Source of the DNA: Desulfuromonas sp. DDH964
GTDB taxonomy: Bacteria > Desulfobacterota > Desulfuromonadia > Desulfuromonadales > DDH964
Reading direction: 5' to 3'
DNA: 64,000 bases
Assembly: GCF_001611275.1 (NCBI RefSeq)
Contig: NZ_CP015080.1
Location: 434,001 to 498,000 of the forward strand
The position numbers were made by a program, and so were the translations under genes. Under the pieces are notes generated by a model. That model did not search any database. It saw nothing but the letters and a program-made list of their open reading frames with translations, and had not been told where the DNA came from. Numbering within the stretch: position 1 is the first letter of the stretch; each line of letters begins with the position of its first letter. Below are positions 8,436 to 18,100 of this stretch, one piece after another.

Positions 8436-8702
8436 TTACTTGGCGAGCAGCTCGACCACTTTTTCGGTGAAGGGGTTGGCGAAGAGGATGATCATCGCCA
8501 CGACGAAAACGTAGATGGCGAGGGACTCGATCATGGCCAGACCGATCATCATGGTGGTGAGGATCTTGCCGCTGGCGCCGGGATTGCGGGCAACGCCTTC
8601 AACGGCTTTCTGAATGGCCAGACCCTGACCGATACCGGTACCGAGAGAACCGAGACCCATGCCGATACCGGCAGCTACCATAGCCCATGCGAAAAATTCC
8701 AT
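8436..8702 (-). CDS. atpE: ATP synthase F0 subunit c
   Basis: An 88-residue two-helix hairpin protein that forms the rotating ring of F0. The ion-carrying glutamate is E59 (MIESLAIY), and the conserved polar loop ARNPGASGK lies between the helices. Helix 1 carries GIGQG with Q26, and S60 follows E59, with the same Gln-Glu spacing of 33 as in Na+-binding rings, but the next residue is Leu instead of Thr. It is the last gene of the atpZ-atpI-atpB-atpE unit and is directly followed by a terminator. A palindrome lies in the 92-base gap before it. Confidence 0.97.
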   Translation of the reverse strand: MEFFAWAMVAAGIGMGLGSLGTGIGQGLAIQKAVEGVARNPGASGKILTTMMIGLAMIESLAIYVFVVAMIILFANPFTEKVVELLAK

Positions 8703-8738
8703 TGTTCTACTCCTTTTCTGTGACCGTGATGGTTGTTC

Positions 8739-8753
8739 CTATACAGTATAGGA
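8739..8753. promoter_or_regulatory. CCTATAC-A-GTATAGG palindrome between atpB and atpE
   Basis: Perfect 7-bp arms around one base. The core ATACAGTAT also occurs in a perfect 16-bp palindrome before the nuo promoter, and a near copy (ATACAGCAT) lies before atpZ. It may be an operator of a regulator shared by energy genes, or an internal control point in the operon. Confidence 0.4.
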
Positions 8754-8794
8754 CCTGACGATTCGCCCTTGCGAACCGAAAAAGAATCGATATG

Positions 8795-9469
8795 TCAATG
8801 CGCCTCTTCCAGCGCGCCGGCGATGTAGATCATCGCCAGCAGGGTGAAGACAAAGGTCTGAATGAAGGCGACCAGCACGCCCATCAGCATCATCGGCACC
8901 GGCAGCAGGAAGGGGACCAGCGCAATGAAGATCATCAGGACGATCTCGTGGCCGTACATGTTGCCGAAAAGACGCAACGACAGGGAGAGGGGGCGCGCCA
9001 GGTGACCGATGATCTCGATGATGAAGATCAGTGGGGCGAGGGCCAGGATTGGCCCCATGAAGTGCTTGAGATAGGAGAGGCCGTGCTCCTTGAAGCCGAC
9101 GACATGAGTCATGACGAAGACGGTGAGAGCGAGGGCGGCATTGGTGTTGAGGTTGGCCGTCGGCGGGTAGAAGCCGGGGATCAGGGCGATCAGATTGGAC
9201 ACCAGGATAAAGAGGGCGAAGGTGGCCAAGAGGGGAAAGTATGCCATTCCCTTGGGTCCCATCGTCTCCTCGATTAGGTTGATCAGGCCGGTGAGGATCG
9301 ACTCCATGAAGTTCTGCAGCCCGGAGGGCGCCAACTTGACGACGCGGGTAGCCAGAAAGGCGACGAGGATCAGTACCAGCATAACGAACCACGTGTAGGT
9401 CACGTGCTCGCCGAGGTGAAGGTGAAGCTGCTCTTCGAGCCACTTCAGGAACAGAAATGGGTGGGTCAT
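8795..9469 (-). CDS. atpB: ATP synthase F0 subunit a
   Basis: A 224-residue polytopic membrane protein forming the ion half-channels of F0. The signature [14 protein letters not shown] contains the essential arginine that faces the c-ring glutamate. The C-terminal helices ([22 protein letters not shown]) match the family. It starts 17 bases after atpI. Length is normal for the compact deltaproteobacterial form. Confidence 0.97.
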   Translation of the reverse strand: MTHPFLFLKWLEEQLHLHLGEHVTYTWFVMLVLILVAFLATRVVKLAPSGLQNFMESILTGLINLIEETMGPKGMAYFPLLATFALFILVSNLIALIPGFYPPTANLNTNAALALTVFVMTHVVGFKEHGLSYLKHFMGPILALAPLIFIIEIIGHLARPLSLSLRLFGNMYGHEIVLMIFIALVPFLLPVPMMLMGVLVAFIQTFVFTLLAMIYIAGALEEAH

Positions 9470-9486
9470 GACGGTTTACTCCTCGT

Positions 9487-9852
9487 TCAAAGCGATCGCC
9501 GAAGCGTGGTCCAAAGCAGATTGAAGACGACTACCGATAAGCCTACCATCAGGGCGACGGGGTGAACCTTGATGATACCAACCAGCAGAAACAGAACCGT
9601 GGCCAGAGCCGCCAGTCGAACGACATAGCCGGCCCGAAATCGTTTGGCCGGCTGCATCCCGGGTTCCGCCAGAATCCGCACCAGCGCGAACTGCAGCCAG
9701 TGGTAGGCGACGATGGCGACCAGGCCGCCCGATAATACTCCGAAACTTACCGCGCGCGAGCGCCAGGCCAGGCTGAGCAGGACAAGGATGCCGAGAATCG
9801 CCCAGTTGCGCCGGGCCAGGGTCTGCAGCAGCTGGTCATCCTGGTTTGTCAC
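9487..9852 (-). CDS. atpI: ATP synthase subunit I (c-ring assembly factor)
   Basis: A 121-residue protein with four predicted membrane helices and polar ends, matching the ATP-synt_I family that helps assemble the c ring. Its start overlaps the end of the preceding atpZ-like gene by 17 bases, so the two are translationally coupled. The family has low sequence conservation, so the call relies partly on its place before atpB. Confidence 0.8.
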   Translation of the reverse strand: MTNQDDQLLQTLARRNWAILGILVLLSLAWRSRAVSFGVLSGGLVAIVAYHWLQFALVRILAEPGMQPAKRFRAGYVVRLAALATVLFLLVGIIKVHPVALMVGLSVVVFNLLWTTLRRSL

Positions 9853-10093
9853 CGTTCTCCTGGTTATCCCTCTGCTGCCGTTTGAGCTCGCGGTCAGTCA
9901 GAATGTAGATATTGCGAAACCCGGAGATGATCCCGAAGCCGAGAAAGATCAGCGTCATCCAGGGTGCAGTGTCGAGCCACTTGTCAAGGTAATACCCCAT
10001 CGCCAGGCCGATGAAGGTCGAAGCCACCATCGAAATGCCGACGCTGGAGAGGAAACCCAGCGCCTTGAAGAGTTGGTGCTTGTCTTCAGCCAT
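9836..10093 (-). CDS. atpZ: AtpZ/AtpI-family small membrane protein
   Basis: An 85-residue protein with two membrane helices and the typical core GLAMGYYLDKWLDTAPWMTL, followed by a basic tail. The family accompanies F-type ATP synthase operons and is thought to help assembly or Mg2+ supply. I chose the ATG of MAEDKHQL; an in-frame ATG 57 bases upstream would add a Cys/Pro-rich stretch unlike the family. Neither start has a visible ribosome site. A TATACA box lies only about eight bases before the chosen ATG, so a leaderless message is possible. Confidence 0.78.
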   Translation of the reverse strand: MAEDKHQLFKALGFLSSVGISMVASTFIGLAMGYYLDKWLDTAPWMTLIFLGFGIISGFRNIYILTDRELKRQQRDNQENGDKPG

Positions 10094-10101
10094 GTGTAAT
10101 T

Positions 10102-10114
10102 GTATACAGCATAC
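10102..10114. promoter_or_regulatory. GTATACAGCATAC motif before atpZ
   Basis: GTAT and ATAC arms flank the centre of this 13-base site 9 bases upstream of the atpZ ATG. It resembles the palindromes at 8739 and 59855. On the minus strand it runs into TGTATACAAT, which could be the -10 box of the atp promoter, so a bound regulator would block transcription directly. Confidence 0.4.
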
Positions 10115-10165
10115 CGGGAGAGGGGGCGCAAAACCCGTTTTAGATAGCATAGGCAGGGGGGGTTG

Positions 10166-10924
10166 TCAATTTGTTTTTCCCCCGGTTTCGTCCCCGCGGC
10201 GTCGTCCCCGCCAGTCATGGATGCTCTCCTCGAGACGTCCCCAGAGCGCCCGCAGCAAGGCGAGGTCATGGCGGGTTTCGATGCCGCGGGTGAGAATCCG
10301 CCGCAGCGGCATCAGGACATGCTCGGGGCGGTGCCGGTTAAGAAAGGCGATGCGGTCGAGCACCCCGGCCAGCTGTTGGAACAGCGGCTCGAGCTCGGCC
10401 TGGGCCGGGACCTCCCCGGCGGTTCCGCTACGGGCGCCAGAGCGGGAGAGTTCGTAGAGGAAGATCAGGACCGCCTGGGCCAGATTGAGGGAGCCGAGGG
10501 AGCCGGGCGTCGCAATGGCGGCGGTATGGCTGCAGAGCGCAACCTCGGGACTGCTCAGTCCTGAATCCTCGCGCCCGAAGACCAGGGCCAGGCGCTCCAC
10601 CGGGTCACGCTGGAGAGTTTCGTCGGCGACCTCGGCCACGTCGAGGCTCCTGCCGCGCCGTTTCCCGATCCGGCGGGTCGCGGCGACCGCACGCTGGCAG
10701 TCAGCCAGGGCGGACTGCAGGTCGGGGAAGAGGCGGGCCTTTTCGAGCAGGCCGGCCGCGTCGACGGCCAGGCGCCGCGCCTCATCGGCCAGATGATTGC
10801 AGGGATTTACCAGGCGTAATTCGTCATAACCAAAATTCGCCATCGCCCGGGCGACCATGCCGACATTGCCGGGAGTGCGCGGTTCGACGAGGATGATGAC
10901 AACAGGAGCAGTCTCTGCATTCAT
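10166..10924 (-). CDS. trmJ: tRNA (cytidine/uridine-2'-O-)-methyltransferase TrmJ
   Basis: A 252-residue SPOUT/TrmH-class enzyme that methylates the ribose at position 32 of the tRNA anticodon loop. It shows the family's ordered motifs: LVEPRTPGNVGMVARAMANF near the N-terminus, LALVFGREDSGLS in the middle and the knot region SLGSLNLAQAVLIFLYEL. The C-terminal 90 residues form the helical extension typical of TrmJ. It lies upstream of the atp operon with a 72-base gap on the same strand, and is divergent from the cyclase gene. Confidence 0.88.
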   Translation of the reverse strand: MNAETAPVVIILVEPRTPGNVGMVARAMANFGYDELRLVNPCNHLADEARRLAVDAAGLLEKARLFPDLQSALADCQRAVAATRRIGKRRGRSLDVAEVADETLQRDPVERLALVFGREDSGLSSPEVALCSHTAAIATPGSLGSLNLAQAVLIFLYELSRSGARSGTAGEVPAQAELEPLFQQLAGVLDRIAFLNRHRPEHVLMPLRRILTRGIETRHDLALLRALWGRLEESIHDWRGRRRGDETGGKTN

Positions 10925-11036
10925 TGTGACAGGAAATTCCCAGGGAAAATGCCGCGCACCGCAAGGCGCCGTGGCAGCCAGAGAAGAAGACCCTTTAATA
11001 TCAGCCCGGGACCAGCCTGCGGGCAGGGAGGACTAG

Positions 11037-11782
11037 ATGATGGAAACAGCAGACGCCGCAGGATGGCTCGACGTTACCGTGCCGATCACCCCGGGGATGG
11101 TTCTCTGGCCCGGCGACCCGCCGGTCGAGCTGACCCGGCTTGGAGAGTTGGCCAGTGGTGACCCGGCGAATCTCTCCCGGCTGGCGGCCGGTCTCCACAG
11201 TGGTACCCATGTCGATGCGCCGAGCCATTACCTTGCCGGTGGGGCTACCATCGACCAGATGCCGGTAGCGGCGATGATCGGGCCGGCGCGGGTCATCGCC
11301 GTGGCGACGACCGGGGTAGTTGACCGGGACGATCTTTCCGGTCTGAAGTTCGCCGCCGGGGAGCGGGTGCTGTTGCGCACCGGCAATTCCGAGCTCTATC
11401 GCCGGGGGCGGTTCTGCCGCGACTACCTCGGCCTGACCGAAGCCGCGGCGGCCTGGCTCGCCGGGCAGGGCCTGCAGACCCTGGGCATCGATTATCTCTC
11501 CGTCGCCGGCTTGTCGTGCGATCAGGCGGCGGTCCACAAACGCCTGCTGGAGGCGGGGGTCTGGATCATCGAAGGCTTGAATCTCAGGTGGGTCGAATTC
11601 CCCGAAGCTTGCTTCGATGAAAGCGATCAATCTAAACTTTTGATACCCCGTAGCTTGCTGCGGGGAGATTCATTTTGGCAGCCGTGACTCCGGGCGCCTA
11701 TGACCTGCTCTGTCTGCCGCTGCCGGTGCTGGGTGCCGAGGCCGCCCCGGCCCGGGTGCTGTTGCGCCGGCGGGCGCCATGA
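11037..11782 (+). pseudogene. Cyclase-family (kynurenine formamidase-like) gene broken by a 95-bp repeat
   Basis: The open frame 11037-11687 encodes 216 residues of a metal-dependent cyclase/formamidase: DVTVPITPGMVLWPGDPP, the metal-binding HSGTHVDAPSHY and GIDYLSVAG are clear. After EGLN the reading runs into the dispersed repeat (11580-11674), which supplies an artificial tail (LRWVEFPEACFDESD and further) and a stop at 11685-11687. Past the repeat the true C-terminus continues in another frame: AAVTPGAYDLLCLPLP to RRRAP, stop at 11780-11782. The insertion therefore removed the last 35 or so native residues. A product with a foreign tail may still be made, since the metal site is intact. 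A GGGAGG ribosome site precedes the start. Confidence 0.85.
11580..11674 (+). repeat. 95-bp two-hairpin dispersed repeat, copy 1
   Basis: Begins AATCTC and ends GAGATTCATT, so AATCTC/GAGATT form short terminal inverted repeats. It contains two hairpins, CGAAGCTTGCTTCG and CCCCGTAGCTTGCTGCGGGG. It is identical over 95 bases to the copies at 55080 and 59615. It interrupts the cyclase gene. Confidence 0.92.
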
Positions 11783-11799
11783 AGCGGCCGGGCGGGAAG

Positions 11800-12351
11800 T
11801 CAGTCCGCGGCCATGGCGCCGATGAGCGCGGTAATGGGGCTCTCCAGGCTTACCCCGCCGCAGTCGAGGTAGATGGTGCCCGCCGTGATGGTGATTTCCC
11901 AGACGATGCCCCGTTCCAGGTGCGTCCCGAGCGCCTGCAGGAAGGACGGTTCGAGGGTGAAAACCTGGAGGTTGCCCAGGGCGGAGAGGCGGGGGAGGTG
12001 CTGTTCGGTCCAGCGTGGCAGCCCCTTGCCGCAGGCGAGCAGGATAACCCGGCCGGCGTGGCGGCTCGCCTTGGTCAGTCGCTCGGCGTCGGGGAGCCCG
12101 ACCTCGATCCAGGTCGCGACCCGGCCATCCGGTCCCTTGCGCCAGAGGTCGGGTTCATCTCCGGCGGAAATCCCGCGGCTGAATGCGAGCCCCTCTTCGT
12201 AACAGAGCGCATAGGCCAACAGGCGCGCCACCAGCCGTTCGGCGGTCTCCGACGGATGCCGCGCGAGGGTCACGCTGAGCTGTTCGTAACAGCCGCGGTC
12301 GATATCGGCGAGCTGCAGGGTGGCACGGTAAATGGTCGGGGGGAGGGCCAT
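11800..12351 (-). CDS. yaeQ: YaeQ family protein
   Basis: A 183-residue protein with the YaeQ hallmarks: MALPPTIYRATLQLADIDRG at the start, ARHPSETAERLVARLLAYAL, EPDLWRKGPDGRVATWIEVG and a beta-rich C-terminus. The fold is related to PD-(D/E)XK nucleases, with E/D residues around EPDLW and WIEVG in the expected places, but the cellular role is unclear. It lies 65 bases after the S1-domain gene on the same strand and may be co-transcribed. A ribosome site AAAGAGA precedes the ATG. Confidence 0.85.
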   Translation of the reverse strand: MALPPTIYRATLQLADIDRGCYEQLSVTLARHPSETAERLVARLLAYALCYEEGLAFSRGISAGDEPDLWRKGPDGRVATWIEVGLPDAERLTKASRHAGRVILLACGKGLPRWTEQHLPRLSALGNLQVFTLEPSFLQALGTHLERGIVWEITITAGTIYLDCGGVSLESPITALIGAMAAD

Positions 12352-12416
12352 GGGGTCTCTTTTCGATCAGGACCGGAGTAACAAGGAGGTCAGACCCGCA
12401 AGGAGTTATCCGGGAA

Positions 12417-13610
12417 TCAAGGTTTTTTCCTGGCGCTGCCATTCCCCTTTAACAGGTCGGCAAAGGTACCCATGCCGCCGCCGGCCGGGCGGTCACTGTA
12501 GGAGTTCGGGGTATCAGCCGCCGTCTCCTCCGCGGCCGGCAGCAGGGAAATGCGGCGCTGGTCCAGGTCGATCTTTTCGATGGTGACCGCCAGCTGCTGC
12601 CCGGGCTGCAACACCTCCCCGGCATGCTTGAGCTGCCGCCCCTGGCCGAGGCGCGAGATGTGGATGAGGCCGTCAACACCTTCCTCCAGGGTGACAAAGG
12701 CGCCGAAAGGGACAAGGCGCGCGACCGTCCCGGTCAGGGTCTGCCCCTCGCGATAGCGGCTACCGAGCTGGCTCCAGGGATCGGCCAGCAGGTCGCGCAG
12801 GCTGAAGGAAAAGCGGTTGCGCTCCCAGTCGAGGGACTTTACCGCCAGTTGCAGTTGCTGGCCGACCTGCAGCAGACTCTGCAGGTCATCGACGCGGCCA
12901 TAGGCGACCTCGGAAACAGGAAGCAGCCCTTCGATGCCGCCGATATCGACAAAGGCGCCGAAGTCGCGCAGCGAGGTGATTTTGCCGGTGACAACATCGC
13001 CTTCCTTGAGAGTCTGCTGCAACGCTTCCCGCTGCCGCTGCCGTTCCTCTTCGAGCAGTTCCCGGCGGGAGACGACAATATTGCGCCCCTGCTCGGAAAA
13101 ACGGCTGATCTTGAAGGCGCGGGTCGCGCCGATGATATCCTCGGCTCCCCCCTCCCGGTGCAAGCCGAGCTGGGAAAATGGGCAGAAGGCGCGGACGTTC
13201 CCGGGGAGCCGGATCTCATATCCCCCCTTGACCTCTTTTTCGATTCTCCCCTCGACCGGGATGCCGCTGCGCCAGGCCTCCTCCAGCTCGGCGGTTCCCG
13301 AATTGCCGCCGCCGATGCGGGTGGTGAAGCGCAGCTCGCCCCCCTGGCGCGAGATGAAGTAGACCTCCAGCTTATCTCCCGGCTCCCGGCTCAATTCCCC
13401 GTCAGGGCCGAGCAGCTCCCGGACATCAAGCACCCCTTCCCCCTTTTGCCCAACATCGAGAAAGGCCCACTCGGCACCAATCTGCAGCAATGTCGCCGCG
13501 ATCTTCTGACCCGGTTGCAAGGGAGTGGTCCGGCCGAGGCTGGTTTCGAGGAGGGCGGCAAAATCCTCTTCAGGGTCGTGCTGAGCGTCGGGATCGTGTT
13601 CGTCGTTCAT
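12417..13610 (-). CDS. RNA-binding protein with four S1 domains
   Basis: A 397-residue soluble protein resembling ribosomal protein S1 but with four repeats. S1 domains start near GQKIAATLLQIGAEWAFLDV, VEGRIEKEVKGGYEIRL, GDVVTGKITSLRDFGAFVD and GQTLTGTVARLVPFGAFVTL, each with the FGAFV-type strand or its equivalent. It should bind mRNA or structured RNA and may assist translation initiation; the true RpsA is usually longer, so this is a second S1 protein. The ATG of MNDEHDPD was chosen because the upstream in-frame extension has no S1-like or conserved sequence. Its promoter region is shared with the divergent efflux genes. Confidence 0.82.
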   Translation of the reverse strand: MNDEHDPDAQHDPEEDFAALLETSLGRTTPLQPGQKIAATLLQIGAEWAFLDVGQKGEGVLDVRELLGPDGELSREPGDKLEVYFISRQGGELRFTTRIGGGNSGTAELEEAWRSGIPVEGRIEKEVKGGYEIRLPGNVRAFCPFSQLGLHREGGAEDIIGATRAFKISRFSEQGRNIVVSRRELLEEERQRQREALQQTLKEGDVVTGKITSLRDFGAFVDIGGIEGLLPVSEVAYGRVDDLQSLLQVGQQLQLAVKSLDWERNRFSFSLRDLLADPWSQLGSRYREGQTLTGTVARLVPFGAFVTLEEGVDGLIHISRLGQGRQLKHAGEVLQPGQQLAVTIEKIDLDQRRISLLPAAEETAADTPNSYSDRPAGGGMGTFADLLKGNGSARKKP

Positions 13611-13892
13611 GGGGTCACCGGAGGCTGAGGGGTTGGCCTGCTGCCAGCTGCGGCAGCAGGAAAGGATAGGTGGCGCCGGCCGGGGCTGATATTGCGACCG
13701 TTTGCCGCTGCGCGTCCAGCATAGCGGGTTTGGGGGGAGGGCGGCAAGGGCTTTTACAGCAGAAAAATGCATGGTATCGTTACCAACTGGTGACGCAGAC
13801 CGAAATTAAGAGGTAAACTGTCAGCAATTCGAAAATTCTCCCCACCGGGAGAGTGGCCACGCTCAAACCCCAGGATGGTGGATCTACCGCTT
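13611..13892. other. Divergent promoter region between S1-protein and efflux genes
   Basis: 282 bases without a credible gene. It must hold promoters for the minus-strand S1 gene and the plus-strand efflux operon. GGTATCGTTACC (13774-13785) is an imperfect inverted repeat that could be an operator, but I cannot name the regulator. Confidence 0.4.
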
Positions 13893-15023
13893 ATGAAAAA
13901 AGGGATTCTTCTGACGATCTTCGGGCTGTTGCTGCTGGCTGGGATCCTGGCCGGGGTCAAGTTTCTACAGATTCGCAAGCTGATGGCCCAGGGGGCCGCC
14001 TTTGTGCCGCCCCCGGCGATCGTGACCACCGCCGCGGTGACCAGGGACTCCTGGCCGCAGGGACTGAGCGCCGTCGGCTCGCTGAGCGCGGTTCAGGGGG
14101 TGCTGGTTGCCGCGGAACAGCCCGGGAAGGTGACCGCGATCCCCTTTACCCCCGGTTCCAGGGTAGAAAAGGGGACGCTGCTGCTACAGCAGGACATCTC
14201 CACCGAACAGGCCCAGTTGCCGGGAGCGGAGGCGGAACTGACCCTGGCCCGGGCCAATCTGGAGCGCTCCCGGATGCTGCTGCAGGAGCGCTTTATCTCC
14301 CAGGCCGAGCTCGACGCCGCCGCGGCGGCTGAACGCAAGGCCCAGGCCGCGGTTGACAACCTGCGCGCCGTGATGGCCAAGAAGAGTGTCCGGGCGCCCT
14401 TCTCCGGGCGGCTCGGGATTCGCCTGGTCAATCTCGGGCAGATCCTGCGCGAAGGGGATGGTATCGTTTCCCTGCAGGTCCTCGATCCGATTTTCGTCGA
14501 CTTTTCCCTCCCCCAGCAACAGCTCGCTGAAGTCGGGCTCCGGTTCCCGGTACAAGTGACCAGCGATGCCATGCCCGGGAAGACCCTGACCGGGGAAATT
14601 ACCGCGATCAGCCCGGAAGTCGATCCGGCCACCCGCAATGTCCGGCTCCAGGCGACCTTGAAAAATGCCGAGGAGAAGCTGCGCCCGGGCATGTATGTCA
14701 ATGTCGAGGTGGTTTTGCCCGAACAGACTCCGGTGCAGGTTATCCCGGCGACGGCAGTCCTCTATGCCCCTTATGGTGATTCGGTCTTCGTCGTGGAAGC
14801 GTCGCAGCAGGAGGAGGCGAAACCGGGGAGCCAGAGCCTGCGCCAGCAATTCGTCCATCTCGGGGAGAAACGCGGCGATTTTGTCGCTGTCACCGAAGGC
14901 CTGAAGGAGGGCGAAGTGGTTGTCAGTACCGGTGTCTTCAAGCTGCGCAACGGCCAGAGCGTGGTGGTGGACAACAGTCTCCAGCCCGAGTTCAAACTGG
15001 CCCCGCGACCCCAGAATGATTAA
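13893..15023 (+). CDS. RND efflux periplasmic adaptor (membrane fusion protein)
   Basis: A 376-residue HlyD/AcrA-family adaptor. It has an N-terminal membrane anchor (about residues 4-22), a lipoyl half-motif (GVLVAAEQPGKVTAIPFTPG), a helical hairpin (AEAELTLARANLERSRMLLQ), the second lipoyl half (KKSVRAPFSGRLGIRLVNLG) and beta-barrel domains. It links the inner-membrane pump encoded next to an outer-membrane channel, which is not in this cluster. The start at MKKGILL is placed behind GGATGGTGG. A gap of 84 bases separates it from the pump gene. Confidence 0.9.
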   Translation: MKKGILLTIFGLLLLAGILAGVKFLQIRKLMAQGAAFVPPPAIVTTAAVTRDSWPQGLSAVGSLSAVQGVLVAAEQPGKVTAIPFTPGSRVEKGTLLLQQDISTEQAQLPGAEAELTLARANLERSRMLLQERFISQAELDAAAAAERKAQAAVDNLRAVMAKKSVRAPFSGRLGIRLVNLGQILREGDGIVSLQVLDPIFVDFSLPQQQLAEVGLRFPVQVTSDAMPGKTLTGEITAISPEVDPATRNVRLQATLKNAEEKLRPGMYVNVEVVLPEQTPVQVIPATAVLYAPYGDSVFVVEASQQEEAKPGSQSLRQQFVHLGEKRGDFVAVTEGLKEGEVVVSTGVFKLRNGQSVVVDNSLQPEFKLAPRPQND

Positions 15024-15107
15024 AATCAGGCCCCGACTGCGAGGGAGGAATCCCGTGTGGCGTCCGTACCCGCCTGGTTGTTTCCGTTGCCCGGCACTTA
15101 AAAGCCT

Positions 15108-18100
15108 ATGAAATTCACCGATCTCTTCATTCGCCGTCCGGTCCTCGCCCTGGTGATCAGCCTGGTCATCGTCATCGCCGGTCTCCAGGCGATGCGGACC
15201 CTCAACGTGCGCCAGTATCCGCGCAGTGAAAATGCCTCGGTGACGGTGACCACGGTCTACGTCGGTGCCAGTGCCGAGCTGGTGCGCGGTTTTATCACCA
15301 CGCCGCTGGAACGGGCGATCGCCGCCGCTGACGGCATCGATTACCTGCAGTCGCAGAGCCAGCTCGGACTGTCCACCATCACCGCCCGGCTCAAGCTCAA
15401 CTACGACGCCACCAAGGCCCTCGCCGAGATCAGTTCCAAGGTCGACCAGGTGCGCGCCGATCTCCCGCCCGAGGCCGAGGTTCCGGTCATCAATATCGAA
15501 TCGGCCGACAGCCAGTTCGCCTCGGCCTACCTCAGCTTCCACTCCGACCTGCTGCAGCAGAACGAGATCACCGACTACCTGGTGCGCAATGTTCAGCCGC
15601 GGCTGTCGGCCCTGCAGGGGGTTCAGCGCGCCGACATTCTCGGCGCCAGAACCTTCGCCATGCGCATCTGGCTCAAGCCGGCCGCGATGGCGGCGCACAA
15701 CATCACCCCGGTACAGGTGCGTCAGGCCCTGGCCGCCAACAACTACCTGGCGGCGCTCGGCCAGACCAAGGGGGCGCTGATCCAGGTCAACCTCAGTGCC
15801 GACACCAACCTGACCTCGGTCCCCGAGTTCAAGCGCTTGGTGGTTCGGGAAGTCGACGGGGCCATCGTCCGCCTCGGGGATATCGCCGACATCGCCCTCG
15901 GCGCCGAAGATTACAACGCCGAGGTCCGCTTTACCGGCCAGACCGCGGTCTTCATCGGGATCTGGCCTCTCCCCAACGCCAACTCCATCGATGTCATCAG
16001 CCGGGTGCGGGCCGAGATGGAGGGGGTGCAGAAGGATCTGCCGACCGGGATGCAGGCACGGGTCGCCTACGACGCCACCGAATATATCAACAACGCCATT
16101 CACGAGGTGCTCAAGACTCTCGGCGACACCCTGCTGATTGTCATCGTTATCATCTTTCTCTTCCTCGGGTCATTGCGCTCGGTCTTCATCCCGGTAGTGG
16201 CGATTCCCCTATCGCTGATCGGCGCGGTCTTCCTGATGCAGGTTTTCGGATTCACCATCAACCTGCTGACCCTGCTCGCCGTCGTCCTCTCCGTCGGCCT
16301 TGTCGTCGATGATGCGATCGTCGTCGTCGAGAACGTCGAGCGTCACATCGGCCTGGGCGAGGCGCCCTTCAATGCCGCCCTGCTCGGCGCCCGCGAACTG
16401 GTCGGCCCGATCATCGCCATGACCATCACCCTGGCGGCGGTCTACGCTCCCATCGGCCTGCAGGGCGGGTTGACCGGTTCCCTCTTCCGCGAGTTTGCCT
16501 TTACTCTCGCCGGGGCGGTGGCGATCTCCGGGATCATCGCTTTGACCCTGTCGCCGATGATGTCGGCCAAGCTGCTCAAGCCGGGGAGCGCAGAGCGCGG
16601 CTTCGCCGGCAGGATCAACCGCGACTTCAGCCGTTTCCGCAGCCGTTATGGGCGCTGGCTCGCCGCGACCCTGCGCCGCCGCCCGCTGGTCTATCTGGTC
16701 TGGCTGGCAATTTGCGTCCTGACGGTACCGATGTTCACCATGTCGGCCAAGGAACTGGCGCCGACCGAGGACCAGGGGGTCATCTTCGGCATCCTCGACG
16801 CGGCGGCCAACTCGACCCTGGACCAGACCAGCCTCTATGCTGCGGCCGCCAACCAGGCCTTTGTCAGCACTCCGGAGACCGAGTTCACCTTTCAGGTCAC
16901 TTTTCCGACCAGCGGTTTCGGCGGCATGGTGGTGAAACCCTGGGACGCGCGGGAGCGCACCATCTTCCAGATCCTCCCCGAGGTGCAGCAGAAGCTTGCG
17001 GCCATCCCCGGTATCCAGATGTTCCCGGTGCTGCCGCCGGCCCTCCCGGGCGGCGGCCAGTTCCCGGTCGAATTCATCCTCGCCTCGACCGCCGAGGCGG
17101 ACCAGATTCTCGACTTTGCCCGGCAGTTGCAGCAGAAGGCGACGCAGAGCGGGCTGTTTGCCTTCCCGCCCCTGATCGACGTCAAGATCGACCAGCCCCA
17201 GGCCGAGTTTGTCATTGACCGCGACAAGGTGGCCGATCTCGGCCTCGATCTCGGCCAAGTCGGGGCGGATGTCTCGGCGATGGTCGGCGGCAATTTCGTC
17301 AACCGTTTTGATATCGCCGGTCGCAGTTACAAGGTGATCCCGCAGGTACAGCGCATCGACCGCCTGACGGCCGAGCAGCTGCGCGACATTCACATCACCG
17401 GACCCGGCGGGGAGCTGGTCCCCCTTGCGACGGTGGCAACCCTGCGCGAGAGTGTCGTCCCCCGTTCCCTGAACCGGTTCCAGCAGCTCAACGCGGTGAC
17501 AATCAGCGGCGTCGCGGTCCGCCCCCTCGACGAGGCCCTCGGCTTCCTCGAGAATGAGGCGACAAAAATCCTTCCCAAGGGTTATGTTCTCGACTACACT
17601 GGCGAATCGCGCCAGCTGCGAACCGAGGGCAACCAATTTTTGCCGACCTTCGGGCTGGCGATCATTCTCATCTTTCTGGTCCTCGCGGCCCAGTTCAACA
17701 GTTTCCGGGATCCTTTCGTCATCCTCGCCGGGTCGGTACCGCTGGCGATGTTCGGTGCCCTGATCTTCACCTTCCTGAAGATGCCCGACCCGAATGTCCC
17801 CTTCTGGACCCAGGGCTGGACCACCACCCTCAATATCTACAGCCAGGTCGGCCTGGTGACCCTGGTCGGCCTGGTCAGCAAGAACGGCATCCTCATCGTC
17901 GAGTTTGCCAATACGCTGCAGGTGCAGGGGGAGAAGAAGCTCGCGGCGATCCAGAGCGCCGCCATGACCCGGCTGCGGCCGATCCTGATGACCACCGCGG
18001 CGACGATCGCCGGCCATTTCCCCCTCACCCTGGTGACCGGCGCGGGGGCCGCCGCGCGAAACTCCATCGGTCTGGTGCTGGTCGGCGGCATGGCCATCGG

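Noticed and set aside
10093-10150. Longer start for atpZ
   Set aside because: The added residues are Cys/Pro-rich, unlike the family, and that start has no ribosome site either.
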